DNA from: UBA4416 sp048498515
Lineage (GTDB): Bacteria; Bacteroidota; Bacteroidia; B-17B0; Aurantibacillaceae
Length of the DNA: 64,000 nucleotides
Assembly: GCA_048498515.1 (NCBI GenBank)
Contig: JBEHXV010000005.1
Coordinates: forward strand, 1-64,000
Direction of reading: 5' to 3'
The translations under genes were made by a program, and so were the position numbers. A model generated the notes under the pieces. The model was not told where the DNA came from and searched no databases. It saw nothing but the letters and a program-made list of their open reading frames with translations. Positions 17,242 to 26,233 of this stretch are shown here, piece by piece (within the stretch, counting starts at the first letter, position 1; each line of letters starts with the position of its first letter).

Positions 17242-18543
17242 ATGAGCGCTGAAAAACATAAATTGTCACCACGTTCCCAATCGCGGGTGCTGTTTGTTGA
17301 CATGAACAGCTTTTTTGCCAGCTGCGAACAACAGGATAATTACTGGCTGCGCGGCAGGCCGGTTGCAGTGTGTGTATACACCGGCAAGTTTGGCTGCGTG
17401 ATAGCCCCTTCCAACGAAGCAAAAAAATTTGGTGTAAAAACCGGCATGCGCCTTAACGAAGCTATTTTATTATGCAAAGATCTTGTTCCCATCGAAACAC
17501 ACCCCGACCGGTACAGGAATTACCATATTAAGATCATGCAGGTGCTAAAGACCTACTGCGAAGAAGTATACCCCAAGAGCATTGATGAAGCCATTGTTGA
17601 CCTTACCAATTACGAACTTATTCATAAAGATGTGATCCAGGTTGCCAAGGACATTAAACGCGACATTCAACTAAAGGTGGGCGACTGGTTAAAATGCTCT
17701 ATTGGCATTGCTCCTAATTCCTTTCTGGCAAAACTGGCTTCCGATGTTCAAAAACCCGATGGCCTAACCATTATAAACCCCAGCAATCTTGATAGTGTAT
17801 TGTCAAGGATGAAGCTCACAAATTTATCGGGCATTTCTTATAATACAGCTGAGCGGTTAAATAAAGGAGGTATCACTACACCCTTACAAATGCGACATGC
17901 CTCGCCCGAAAACCTGAAAGCCATTTTTAAAAGTGTGCTCGGTTTTTACTGGCATTGCCGGTTAAATTTTATTGAAGTGGACCTTCAGAACCATAACGAT
18001 TATAAAAGCATGCAGGCCATGCGTCATTTATCAAAAGAACAACGGCTCAGTTACGAATCCGTTAATGAGATCGTTATTGCCTTATGCCTGGCCCTGGAAC
18101 GCCGCATGATGAAGCGTAGCATTTTTGCCAATACATTAGGAGTTGGTTTTCGTTATGCCAACAGCGACCGCTGGGACGATTACATTACCCTAAGCATGCC
18201 CATACAGGATGGCGCTGAAATATATAAATCCATTATGGAACGGGTAGAAAGCTTTGAAAAAAAACATTCCGGCGAGCCGGTTATTACCACGGCAATCATC
18301 AGTGTTAGTATTTATGTATCCCATTTTATTGATAAAACCATGGTGCAGTACAACCTGTTTGAAGATAATAGTAAAAAAGACCATTTAAGGAAAGTAGTTT
18401 ACGATTTAAAAAATAAATTTGGAAAACAAAAACTCCTGCGTGCTGTTGAATTAAAAGAAGGAGAAATTATGCAGGATGTAATAGGCTTTGGTTCGGTAAA
18501 AGACTTTTATGGTGATGAAAAAACAGAATTTTTAGAACAATGA
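17242..18543 (+). CDS. Y-family DNA polymerase (DinB/UmuC type)
   Basis: A 433-residue translesion polymerase. The palm residues are present: FVDMNSFFASCE at about 18-29 with the first metal Asp, and SIDEA near 113 with the second Asp-Glu pair. A GIAPNSFLAKLASDVQKPDG block and helix-hairpin-helix-like LSGISYNTAERLNKGG follow, then the little-finger domain. It is longer than DinB (about 350 residues) and nearer the UmuC length. No umuD lies next to it. Its stop overlaps the ATG of a DUF72 gene by four bases (ATGA), so the two are coupled. No LexA-type operator is evident. Damage tolerance is inferred from the family. Confidence 0.88.
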   Translation: MSAEKHKLSPRSQSRVLFVDMNSFFASCEQQDNYWLRGRPVAVCVYTGKFGCVIAPSNEAKKFGVKTGMRLNEAILLCKDLVPIETHPDRYRNYHIKIMQVLKTYCEEVYPKSIDEAIVDLTNYELIHKDVIQVAKDIKRDIQLKVGDWLKCSIGIAPNSFLAKLASDVQKPDGLTIINPSNLDSVLSRMKLTNLSGISYNTAERLNKGGITTPLQMRHASPENLKAIFKSVLGFYWHCRLNFIEVDLQNHNDYKSMQAMRHLSKEQRLSYESVNEIVIALCLALERRMMKRSIFANTLGVGFRYANSDRWDDYITLSMPIQDGAEIYKSIMERVESFEKKHSGEPVITTAIISVSIYVSHFIDKTMVQYNLFEDNSKKDHLRKVVYDLKNKFGKQKLLRAVELKEGEIMQDVIGFGSVKDFYGDEKTEFLEQ

Positions 18544-19445
18544 AATTTGGACGCACAGATACGATTAACAACATAGATTTTATGTTACCCCCTGTTCACC
18601 CCGGTAGCATGAAAGTGCTGGGCGAACAAAAAGCAAAACAGGTAAAAGTATATGTTGGTTGTCCTATTTGGGCCGACGAAGGCTTTGTAGGGAAAATTTA
18701 TCCCGCTTCGGCCAAGGCTGGCAATTATGTCAAATATTACGGCAGGCAGTTCAATAGCATTGAATTGAATATTTCACATTACCGGCAGCTCGATCCCTTA
18801 ACCATACAACGTTGGTGTGAATTAACTCCTTCCGATTTTAAATTTTGCCCCAAAGTAAACCAGATCATTAGCCATACACCATACCTGTACCATAACATTG
18901 ATTTTATGAGGGAGTTTTTGCAAACCCAGCAGCACTTTAAACAAAAGCTCGGGATGCCCTTTTTGCAATTACCTCCTACTTACGACAGCAGCAAACTAAA
19001 TGACCTGTTAAATTTCCTGGATAACGTAGCCATGAGCCATTTCGCTATTGAACTTCGCCATGCTTCCTGGTTTAGTAATGAAGCTGTATTGAAACAAGTG
19101 TGTAATTATTTTTATAAGAATAAACTCACGCTCTTAATAACCGATACGCCGGGCAGAAGAGATGTATTGCACCAACGCCTCACCACCAAAACAGCCTTTA
19201 TTCGTTTTTTAGCCAATGATCTTCACTCAACCGATTATGCAAGAATGACCGAATGGGTAAAACGTTTGGATACATGGATAGAGAATGGACTGGAAGAAAT
19301 TTATTTTTTCATACATAACCCCAACCATTCGCTAATGCCCGAATTGGCTATTTTTTTCATAAAGGAACTGGCTAAGCATACAGGCATAAAACTCGACCCT
19401 CCCAAAATTATTAGCCCAACTCCGCAAATTCAAAAGCTGTTTTAA
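18540..19445 (+). CDS. DUF72 (YecE-like) TIM-barrel protein
   Basis: A 301-residue cytosolic protein of the DUF72/YecE family, recognised by VYVGCPIWADEGFVGKIYP, the NSIELNISHYR segment, FKFCPKVNQIISH, and FAIELRHASWF. Family members fold as TIM barrels with conserved acidic and His residues near the barrel mouth; the biochemical activity is not known. It is translationally coupled to the Y-family polymerase gene through an ATGA overlap, which suggests a role linked to DNA damage or nucleotide chemistry (inference). Confidence 0.85.
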   Translation: MKFGRTDTINNIDFMLPPVHPGSMKVLGEQKAKQVKVYVGCPIWADEGFVGKIYPASAKAGNYVKYYGRQFNSIELNISHYRQLDPLTIQRWCELTPSDFKFCPKVNQIISHTPYLYHNIDFMREFLQTQQHFKQKLGMPFLQLPPTYDSSKLNDLLNFLDNVAMSHFAIELRHASWFSNEAVLKQVCNYFYKNKLTLLITDTPGRRDVLHQRLTTKTAFIRFLANDLHSTDYARMTEWVKRLDTWIENGLEEIYFFIHNPNHSLMPELAIFFIKELAKHTGIKLDPPKIISPTPQIQKLF

Positions 19446-19461
19446 AACTACTTCGAGTGAA

Positions 19462-19511
19462 TTATACACTTTGCTGAGCGAAAGAATAAAATGAAAAAGT
19501 AAAGTGTATAA
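19462..19511. repeat. 11-bp inverted repeat after DUF72 gene
   Basis: TTATACACTTT (19462-19472) and AAAGTGTATAA (19501-19511) are exact reverse complements, in the gap between convergent genes. Confidence 0.65.
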
Positions 19512-19516
19512 AAAGC

Positions 19517-19546
19517 GAAAGTCCCGGCCACTACCCCGGGACTTTC
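19517..19546. terminator. Bidirectional terminator hairpin
   Basis: GAAAGTCCCGG and CCCGGGACTTTC form a strong GC-rich stem with a loop of about six bases, between the convergent DUF72 and OMPP1 genes. U-tracts are weak on both sides. Confidence 0.65.
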
Positions 19547-19574
19547 TAACCAATTAATCTAGAACAAAACTACA

Positions 19575-21053
19575 CTAAAACTTACTGCCAACAGTTATGG
19601 CAATAGTCGTGCCAGAATTTTTAAGGGTCGATTTATCTACATAAGTTGGATTGTACATATAGTAGTTTTCATTGCTCATGCTCCTGGTAAACGACATATC
19701 CACATAGAATTTATTTCTCCTGAAACCTAAACCACCGGTATAAAAGCTTTTCACAAAATCGCCGCTGAAGGTATCGCCAAACGGGCTTCCATACATAGCA
19801 TAACCTAAACGAATATAAAAAGGGTTAACGTTTACCTCTGCTCCTGCTCTTAAGTTAGAAGTTGAGCTGTATTTGTTTCGGATGGTTTTATTAACGCCGC
19901 TAAATTCCTGTGGCGAACTTTGCAGGGCGGCCTGTTTGTAATTAATATAATCATAATCAACACTAATAAGACCTAGCTTTTTGTATAGGTAAACAATGCT
20001 TCCTGTAACCTTCATCGGTGTAATGATTTGGTAGTTGAATTTACCACCATTATCCGGAGGGTATTGCGACGAAGCATTAAATCCCTCGTCAAAATTAGTA
20101 GTGAGCTTATAAACATAGGTATCGGTTAAACTATAAATAGTTGGTGTTTGAAAACTTGCACCAATGCGTAAATAATCCGTTGCCCTGTAAATAGCGCCCA
20201 ATTTTAAATTATAGCCCGTTCCGGTAGTTTTATACGTTTCCTGGTACGACAGATCTTTAAAGCCAAGAACAAAATTTACAGGATAATTATACGTTGAAAA
20301 CCTCATCGAATCTTTATCATCCACCTCACTATAAACAGATGAATAATTGTAATTAACAGAAGCTATTCCCAGGGCTGCACCCAAATATAATTTATCCTGG
20401 TATCCATAAGCATAATTAAAATTCCATTCGTTTATTCTGCCTGTGGTTTCAATACTTTTCGACTGTTGAACATCATACTTCGGATTAACGAACGAATAAT
20501 AGCCACCGTTAATGCTATCATAATCTATTAAATACGTTTCGTAAGCCATTCCTTCATAACTTCCGTCAAGATTGGCAATTGAATTACCCTTTGCCGCATC
20601 TAACATATCATTGGTGATCGACTTAAAATTAGACCTTCCTACAATATTTACATTACTATTAAAATTAGCGATCTGGCTACAGGATAATCCAATAGCATGA
20701 TGGTTATCGGGGTTTTGCTTACTATCCCACGCGCCTACGATCGACAGTCCGTCGAACGGGACATTGGCTTTAAAGCTCTTGTTGGAAGTTCCATTATGAG
20801 TAGCGTCTACCGAAAAAAGCCTTAGTCCCAACGAAATATTGATATCGCCTTTTTTGTATAGACCAATTCCCGCGGGGTTCACCGCCATACAGGAACCATC
20901 GGCACCCATAGCACCAACCGCGCCGGCCATAGCCTTACTGCGGGACGTGCCACCAAAATTGGTTTGAGAATAACGCATCGCATCAATATCGTTTTGAGAT
21001 ATGAGCGGAACCGATAACAAGCTTAAAGCTGTTATAACATATAGTGCTTTCAT
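19575..21053 (-). CDS. OMPP1/FadL/TodX family outer membrane protein
   Basis: A 492-residue outer-membrane beta-barrel of the FadL-like family, which moves hydrophobic small molecules such as long-chain fatty acids across the outer membrane. A signal peptide (residues 1-18) is followed by the family N-terminal hatch region: YSQTNFGGTSRSKAMAGA and GSCMAVNPAGIGLYKKGDI. The rest alternates aromatic and polar residues in barrel strands (YKLKLGAIYRATDYLRIGASF-like segments) and ends in a strand with terminal Phe (VGSKF), as expected for barrel assembly. It lies 33 bp downstream of a lipoprotein gene in the same direction and is probably co-transcribed with it. Confidence 0.88.
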   Translation of the reverse strand: MKALYVITALSLLSVPLISQNDIDAMRYSQTNFGGTSRSKAMAGAVGAMGADGSCMAVNPAGIGLYKKGDINISLGLRLFSVDATHNGTSNKSFKANVPFDGLSIVGAWDSKQNPDNHHAIGLSCSQIANFNSNVNIVGRSNFKSITNDMLDAAKGNSIANLDGSYEGMAYETYLIDYDSINGGYYSFVNPKYDVQQSKSIETTGRINEWNFNYAYGYQDKLYLGAALGIASVNYNYSSVYSEVDDKDSMRFSTYNYPVNFVLGFKDLSYQETYKTTGTGYNLKLGAIYRATDYLRIGASFQTPTIYSLTDTYVYKLTTNFDEGFNASSQYPPDNGGKFNYQIITPMKVTGSIVYLYKKLGLISVDYDYINYKQAALQSSPQEFSGVNKTIRNKYSSTSNLRAGAEVNVNPFYIRLGYAMYGSPFGDTFSGDFVKSFYTGGLGFRRNKFYVDMSFTRSMSNENYYMYNPTYVDKSTLKNSGTTIAITVGSKF

Positions 21054-21086
21054 AAAACTCTTTCTTAAAAAATAATGCCTAAAAGA

Positions 21087-22421
21087 TTATCTCGGACGGT
21101 GCCCACCACCACCACTTGGTGTACCACCTCCTCCATTATTGGACGGGAAGGATGGCGTGCTGTTATTTTGCCTTGGTGTTTCAAACGACGGACTTGCTTC
21201 CTGGTGGTTGCTTCTCACTGGCCTATCGGGATTACGAACCGGGGTTTGTTTAATCGGTTCATTAATAGTTGGCGTAGTTTGCACCGGTGCATGATCGGTT
21301 GAATGTGGGTTATTTCTGACTGGAGTATTATAAACCGGCTCTTTTACAGGGTTATTACCTCCGCGTACGGGATCTCTTACCGGTGTAGTGCTGCTGCCAT
21401 TGGTGTTATCGCGAACAGGTATATTTCCGTTTTCACCAATCGGGGTTCCACTGGCATTAACCCTTATAGGACGACCAGTGTTGCTATTAATATTTGGTCT
21501 TACATCGTTGAATTTCACCGCACGATTCTGTTCTTCGGCAACTGCATTTACATACCTATGGGAATATGATTCTTCATTAACACCCGGGTTCGTCGTTCTT
21601 CGGCTGTTACCACCGCCGTGCGAAGAACGTGGCCCATAAGTATAGCTGCTGTTATTATCATAGCTGTTGTAATAGCCCCAGCCGCCATAATTAGGATTAT
21701 TATAACCGTAATAGCTACCATAGCCATAGCCGCCATAACCGTAGCCGTATGGGTTTCCGTAACCATAACCATATGGGTCATAGTATCCGTATGGAGAATA
21801 CCCATACGGATTGCCATAACCATAATAGTTACCATACATGCCGTTATTGAAGCCATTATTATAACCGGCTGCGTAACCTGCCATATATGGGTTATAGCCA
21901 TTATACCCTGTATTAAATTGGTTTCCGTAACCCCAACCCCAACTGCTATAAAAAGAAACCGAAGGATTGTAGTTGTAATTATTGTAACTCGAACCCCACC
22001 AGCTGTAACCGTTGTAAACACTTGTACCGTAGTTGTACGGGTTACGTGTATACCAGTAAGAGTTGGTGTAATAATTATCATAATAGCTTAAGCCGCTCAC
22101 ATTATTATCAAAACGTTTCAAACGGGTGGCATATTCGTAATCGTAATAGTCGTCGTATTTAAACTCCCTGTCCTTATAGGCAGGGTTGGCATCGTCTTTT
22201 TCTTTTTGCGCCTGCTTTGCCAGGGCAATGGAATCGTTATAACGCTTGTTGCGTTCCTCGGTTCGCTGTTTTTCAATAGCCGCCAAACGGGCTTCTTCGG
22301 CTCTCACCTCTTTGGGGTTGGCATATACATCATCGGTATATGTGCCCGTTTTTTGAGTCGCGCAGGATGATAAAAGCACCAGGAACAAATTGGATACTAC
22401 AATTAGCTTTTTCATTATCAT
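21087..22421 (-). CDS. Tyr/Gly/Asn-rich low-complexity lipoprotein
   Basis: A 444-residue lipoprotein: MIMKKLIVVSNLFLVLLSSC gives a lipobox with Cys near residue 20 (a second ATG at 22415 is equally possible as start). Residues about 35-75 form a charged, probably coiled-coil helix rich in Glu, Lys and Arg. About 85-265 are a strikingly low-complexity tract of Tyr, Gly, Asn, Pro and Ser (units such as YGYGNPYG). The C-terminal 170 residues are disordered and rich in Pro, Asn, Arg and Thr, ending in a Gly/Ser run. I know no function. It precedes the OMPP1 gene, so it may coat or be presented with the outer membrane. It is expressed divergently from proS. Confidence 0.8.
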   Translation of the reverse strand: MIMKKLIVVSNLFLVLLSSCATQKTGTYTDDVYANPKEVRAEEARLAAIEKQRTEERNKRYNDSIALAKQAQKEKDDANPAYKDREFKYDDYYDYEYATRLKRFDNNVSGLSYYDNYYTNSYWYTRNPYNYGTSVYNGYSWWGSSYNNYNYNPSVSFYSSWGWGYGNQFNTGYNGYNPYMAGYAAGYNNGFNNGMYGNYYGYGNPYGYSPYGYYDPYGYGYGNPYGYGYGGYGYGSYYGYNNPNYGGWGYYNSYDNNSSYTYGPRSSHGGGNSRRTTNPGVNEESYSHRYVNAVAEEQNRAVKFNDVRPNINSNTGRPIRVNASGTPIGENGNIPVRDNTNGSSTTPVRDPVRGGNNPVKEPVYNTPVRNNPHSTDHAPVQTTPTINEPIKQTPVRNPDRPVRSNHQEASPSFETPRQNNSTPSFPSNNGGGGTPSGGGGHRPR

Positions 22422-22459
22422 TAGTTTTAAATTTTAGACACGGGGGTCCAATAAAAGTT

Positions 22460-22467
22460 TAACTTTG
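22460..22467 (+). promoter_or_regulatory. Candidate -7 box for proS
   Basis: TAACTTTG is a perfect match to TAnnTTTG, 80 bp before the proS ATG, in the divergent gap with the lipoprotein gene. Confidence 0.5.
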
Positions 22468-22547
22468 CGCGGGAATTTGTTCTGTAAATTTACAAAATAA
22501 GTGCCATAGAATTTAGGATTATTTTATTTTAACATTTGTTAGTAAAC

Positions 22548-24026
22548 ATGAGTAAAGAATTGACATCGCGTGCCGAAGACTACAGTAAATGGTATAACGA
22601 TTTAGTGGTAAAAGCTGATCTGGCCGACCATTCGGCCGTACGTGGCTGCATGGTTATTAAGCCATACGGATACAGTATCTGGGAGAATATGCAAAAAGCC
22701 CTGGATAAAATGTTTAAAGATACAGGACATACAAATGCATACTTTCCTTTATTTATTCCTAAAAGTTTGTTTGAAGCCGAAGAAAAGAATGCCGAAGGTT
22801 TTGCCAAGGAATGTGCTGTTGTAACACACTACCGTTTAAAGACCGATCCTAACAATAAAAGCAAATTAATTGTTGATCCGGAAGCTAGGCTTGAGGAAGA
22901 GTTGATTGTTCGTCCAACCAGTGAGGCTATTATCTGGAATACTTATAAAGGTTGGATCCAATCGTACCGCGACCTGCCAATTTTAGTAAACCAATGGGCC
23001 AATGTGGTGCGCTGGGAAATGCGTACCCGTTTGTTTTTACGCACCGCCGAATTCCTTTGGCAGGAAGGTCACACGGCACACGCCACCAAAGAGGAAGCCA
23101 TTGCCGAAACCAAACAAATGCTGGAAGTGTATGCTGATTTTGTGGAGAACTGGATGGCCGTACCGGTGGTAAAAGGCGTGAAAACCGCCAACGAGCGTTT
23201 TGCCGGAGCTGATGACACCTATTGTATTGAGGCATTGATGCAGGATGGAAAAGCACTGCAAGCAGGTACCTCGCATTTTTTAGGACAAAATTTTGCCAAG
23301 GCCTTTGATGTAAAATACGTTACCAAAGATAATAAGCAGGAACATGTTTGGGCTACATCCTGGGGCGTATCGACCCGCCTGATGGGTGCTTTGATTATGA
23401 GCCATAGCGACGACCATGGCTTGGTGGTTCCACCAAAATTAGCCTCTACCCAGGTGGTAATTGTACCTATTTATAAAAGCGAGGAAGGCCTGGCAAAAAT
23501 TTCGGAAGTGGCCAATGATATTAAAAAGAAATTACAGGCAAAAGGCATTTCGGTAAAATACGACGACAGGGATTCTCAGCGTCCGGGTTGGAAATTTGCC
23601 GAATATGAATTGAAAGGAATTCCGGTTCGTGTGGCAATTGGCGAACGTGACCTTGCTAATGGAACCGTTGAAGTAGCCCGCAGAGATACCTTATCGAAAG
23701 AAACGGTGAGCATTGATGGCATTGATACCCTTATTGATAATTTATTGGTTGAGATCCAAAACAGCTTGTTTGAAAAAGCAAAACAACGTACACAACAATT
23801 AACCACTAAAGTAGATTCGTTTGACGAGTTTAAAAAAGTGCTGGATGAAAAAACCGGCTTTATTTTAGCACATTGGGATGGTACGCCCGAAACCGAAGAA
23901 AAAATAAAAGAGGAAACAAAAGCAACCATTCGCTGCATTCCTTTAAACAATGAGCAGGAACCGGGTGTTTGTATTTATAGTGGTAAACCAAGCACGCAAA
24001 GAGTATTGTTCGCAAGGGCATACTAG
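22548..24026 (+). CDS. proS: Prolyl-tRNA synthetase (short, archaeal/eukaryal-like type)
   Basis: ProRS charges tRNA-Pro. The protein is 492 residues from ATG at 22548 (MSKELTSRAEDYSKWYND); a TTG 12 bp upstream is in frame but less likely. It is the short form without the bacterial editing insert, typical of Bacteroidota. Class II motifs are visible: RPTSEAIIWNTYKGWIQSYR (motif 2 region near 127), RTAEFLWQEGHTAHA near 164, and the later RLMGALIMSHSDDHGLV-type motif 3 with GLVVPPKLA. An anticodon-binding domain (VVIVPIY, DDRDSQRPGWKF) and the C-terminal zinc-like domain ending SGKPSTQRVLFARAY complete it. Confidence 0.96.
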   Translation: MSKELTSRAEDYSKWYNDLVVKADLADHSAVRGCMVIKPYGYSIWENMQKALDKMFKDTGHTNAYFPLFIPKSLFEAEEKNAEGFAKECAVVTHYRLKTDPNNKSKLIVDPEARLEEELIVRPTSEAIIWNTYKGWIQSYRDLPILVNQWANVVRWEMRTRLFLRTAEFLWQEGHTAHATKEEAIAETKQMLEVYADFVENWMAVPVVKGVKTANERFAGADDTYCIEALMQDGKALQAGTSHFLGQNFAKAFDVKYVTKDNKQEHVWATSWGVSTRLMGALIMSHSDDHGLVVPPKLASTQVVIVPIYKSEEGLAKISEVANDIKKKLQAKGISVKYDDRDSQRPGWKFAEYELKGIPVRVAIGERDLANGTVEVARRDTLSKETVSIDGIDTLIDNLLVEIQNSLFEKAKQRTQQLTTKVDSFDEFKKVLDEKTGFILAHWDGTPETEEKIKEETKATIRCIPLNNEQEPGVCIYSGKPSTQRVLFARAY

Positions 24027-24103
24027 AACGGGACCCAGGATAAAAGACAAAAGATTTAAGATAAAACAATAAAAACTTTAAACACTGAACTTTAAACTAT
24101 AAT

Positions 24104-24709
24104 ATGGCAACTCTGATAATATTTCGTCACGGACAAAGCGTTTGGAACCTTGAAAATAAATTTACCGGCTGGGTAGATGTTGAACTGACTGAAAAAGGTA
24201 TGCAGGAAGCAAAGAATGCCGGCGAAAAATTAAAGCCTTTTAAATTCGACCTGGCTTATGCCTCTGATTTGAAACGTGCACAAAACACTTTAAAGCTGGC
24301 GCTTGAAGTAGCGGGTCAACCCAATGTACCCACCACATTTGATAAAGCATTGAACGAGCGTATGTATGGCGATTTGCAGGGATTGGATAAAACAGAAACG
24401 GCTAAAAAATTTGGCGACGAACAGGTGAAAATCTGGAGAAGGAGCTATGATATTGCGCCTCCAAACGGCGAAAGCTTAAAAGATACGGCTGCACGTGTAA
24501 TCCCCTACTACACCGCTGAAATTGAGCCAAAGCTAAAAGAAGGAAAAAACATTGTGATTGCCGCTCATGGCAATAGTTTAAGGGCGCTTATCATGCACCT
24601 GGAGCACATGACTCCTGAACAGATTCTTGAATTTGAAATTGGTACCGCTGTTCCCCGTCATTATGAATTAGATTCAAATTTGAAAGTACTAAAAGCGGAA
24701 AATCTTTAA
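24104..24709 (+). CDS. gpmA: 2,3-bisphosphoglycerate-dependent phosphoglycerate mutase
   Basis: GpmA interconverts 3- and 2-phosphoglycerate in glycolysis and gluconeogenesis. The 201-residue protein carries the RHGQSVWN motif with the phosphorylated His at residue 9, FTGWVDVELTEKG, the ALNERMYGDLQGL acid segment near 85, PPNGESL, and AAHGNSLRAL with the second catalytic His near 155. It is slightly shorter than the E. coli enzyme (250), as usual for Bacteroidota. It follows proS by 77 bp. Confidence 0.93.
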   Translation: MATLIIFRHGQSVWNLENKFTGWVDVELTEKGMQEAKNAGEKLKPFKFDLAYASDLKRAQNTLKLALEVAGQPNVPTTFDKALNERMYGDLQGLDKTETAKKFGDEQVKIWRRSYDIAPPNGESLKDTAARVIPYYTAEIEPKLKEGKNIVIAAHGNSLRALIMHLEHMTPEQILEFEIGTAVPRHYELDSNLKVLKAENL

Positions 24710-24714
24710 AGATT

Positions 24715-24752
24715 GACAATTTACAATTGCCAATTTAATTGTAACTTGTCAA
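24715..24752. repeat. Imperfect inverted repeat between gpmA and HAD gene
   Basis: GACAATTTACAATT and AATTGTAACTTGTC are complementary at 13 of 14 positions. Another AT-rich inverted phrase of the kind found through the window. Confidence 0.55.
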
Positions 24753-24776
24753 TTTCAAAATTGTAAATACTAAAAA

Positions 24777-25235
24777 ATGGAACAACAGTTCATCAATAAT
24801 AACAGTAAAACCATTGCGGTTGATTTTGACGGGACCATCGTGGAGCATGATTATCCTAAAATAGGGAAAGAAATGTTATTTGCCTTTGCAACATTGAAAG
24901 AACTTCAAAAAAAAGGACACAGGCTCATTCTGTTCACTTACCGTGTAGGTCCTCTTTTGGATGAAGCGGTAGAGTATTGCAAAAAGAACGGAATGGAATT
25001 TTATGCCGTTAATAAAAATTACCCCGAAGAGGAGATCACTGAAAATACGCCCCGCAAATTAAATGTTGACATTTTCATTGATGACCGTAACGTAGGTGGT
25101 TTCATAGGCTGGAGCGCTGTATGGCAAACACTCCATCCCGAAGGCGGTGAATTTGACCATGTATTGAAAAACCCCGAAGCGCATCATAATTACAAGCAGG
25201 ACAAATCGTTTTTACAAAAACTGTTCGGAAAATAA
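24777..25235 (+). CDS. HAD-superfamily phosphatase, BT0820-like
   Basis: A 152-residue cytosolic protein with the HAD motif I VDFDGTI (nucleophile Asp16, Asp18), motif II in LILFTYR, and the acidic motif DIFIDDRNVGG near 100-110. It resembles the small Bacteroidota HAD phosphatases named after Bacteroides BT0820. The substrate is not known. It has almost no cap domain, so it may act on a large or exposed substrate (inference). It sits between gpmA and map in the same direction. Confidence 0.83.
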   Translation: MEQQFINNNSKTIAVDFDGTIVEHDYPKIGKEMLFAFATLKELQKKGHRLILFTYRVGPLLDEAVEYCKKNGMEFYAVNKNYPEEEITENTPRKLNVDIFIDDRNVGGFIGWSAVWQTLHPEGGEFDHVLKNPEAHHNYKQDKSFLQKLFGK

Positions 25236-25338
25236 TTGAGATAAAAGATTAAGGATACAGGATTTAAGACTCCCATAATTAAAGACAGTCATCACGACTT
25301 ATTGTGAGAGCGGAGTCGAAAGACAAAATAAAAGGACT

Positions 25339-26127
25339 ATGATCATATTAAAAACAAGAGAAGAAATTGAGATCATGCGTGAATCGGCGCTGAGCGTGTC
25401 GCGCACCCTGGGCATTGTAGCCAAAGAGATTAAACCGGGAGTAACCACCAAATACCTGGATAAAATTGCCGAAGAGTACATTCGTGATAATGGCGGCATA
25501 CCGGCCTTTAAAGGATACGGTCCTAAGAACAACGCTTTTCCGGCAACGCTTTGCATGTCGCTAAACTCGGCAGTAGTGCATGGCATTCCTACTGATATTC
25601 CTTTAAAGGAAGGCGATATTATTTCGGTGGATTGTGGCGTGATTAAAAACGGTTATGTAGGCGATCATGCTTATACCTTTGGGGTTGGCGAAATAAAGCC
25701 GGAAATTCAAAAATTACTGGATGTGACCAAGGAATGCCTTTATATTGGCATTGAGCAAATTAAATCGGGCAACCGCATTGGCGACATTAGTTATGCCATA
25801 CAAAACCACGCCGAAAAACATGGTTATGGGGTTGTTCGCGAATTATGCGGCCATGGCCTTGGCAAAAAAATGCATGAGGAACCTGAAGTCCCAAATTATG
25901 GAAAACGCGGCGACGGGCCTAAATTACGTGACGGAATGGTGATTGCTATTGAACCCATGATTAATATGGGAAAACGCAACATCAAGCAATTAAACGACGG
26001 CTGGACCATTTTAACGGCCGACGGCCTTCCATCTGCCCATTTTGAGCATGATGTGGCAATGGTTGACGGAAAACCGGATATTCTTTCCACCTTTAAGTAT
26101 GTGGAGGAAGCTTTGGGCATTGTTTAG
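25339..26127 (+). CDS. map: Methionine aminopeptidase type I
   Basis: Map removes the initiator Met from nascent proteins. The 262-residue protein shows the five expected metal ligands: Asp in SVDCGVI (near 98), Asp in VGDHAYTF (near 109), His in CGHGLGKKMHEEP (near 172), Glu in AIEPMINMG and Glu in EHDVAMVDG. The CXXXXXX N-terminal extension of zinc-binding forms is absent, as is usual for type Ia. The upstream 103-bp gap contains a dispersed phrase (GAGCGGAGTCGAAAGACAA) also seen near 39470. Confidence 0.96.
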   Translation: MIILKTREEIEIMRESALSVSRTLGIVAKEIKPGVTTKYLDKIAEEYIRDNGGIPAFKGYGPKNNAFPATLCMSLNSAVVHGIPTDIPLKEGDIISVDCGVIKNGYVGDHAYTFGVGEIKPEIQKLLDVTKECLYIGIEQIKSGNRIGDISYAIQNHAEKHGYGVVRELCGHGLGKKMHEEPEVPNYGKRGDGPKLRDGMVIAIEPMINMGKRNIKQLNDGWTILTADGLPSAHFEHDVAMVDGKPDILSTFKYVEEALGIV

Positions 26128-26233
26128 GGGCTTTATCAAAAGGTTAAGTGTCGAAAACTATTGGTTTTTTATTTGGCAATCTCGGTAAAAAGTGTTTACT
26201 TGCATAGGTTTTTTAGCAACAAACAAATCAATT

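Noticed and set aside
21548..22091. Long open frames on both strands opposite the Tyr/Gly-rich lipoprotein
   Set aside because: They arise from the biased codons of the low-complexity tract and consist of Ile/Thr/Val runs; no start context or conserved motif.
22536..22547. TTG as start of proS
   Set aside because: ATG at 22548 gives the usual N-terminus (MSKELTSRAEDYSKWY); the extra four residues are not expected.
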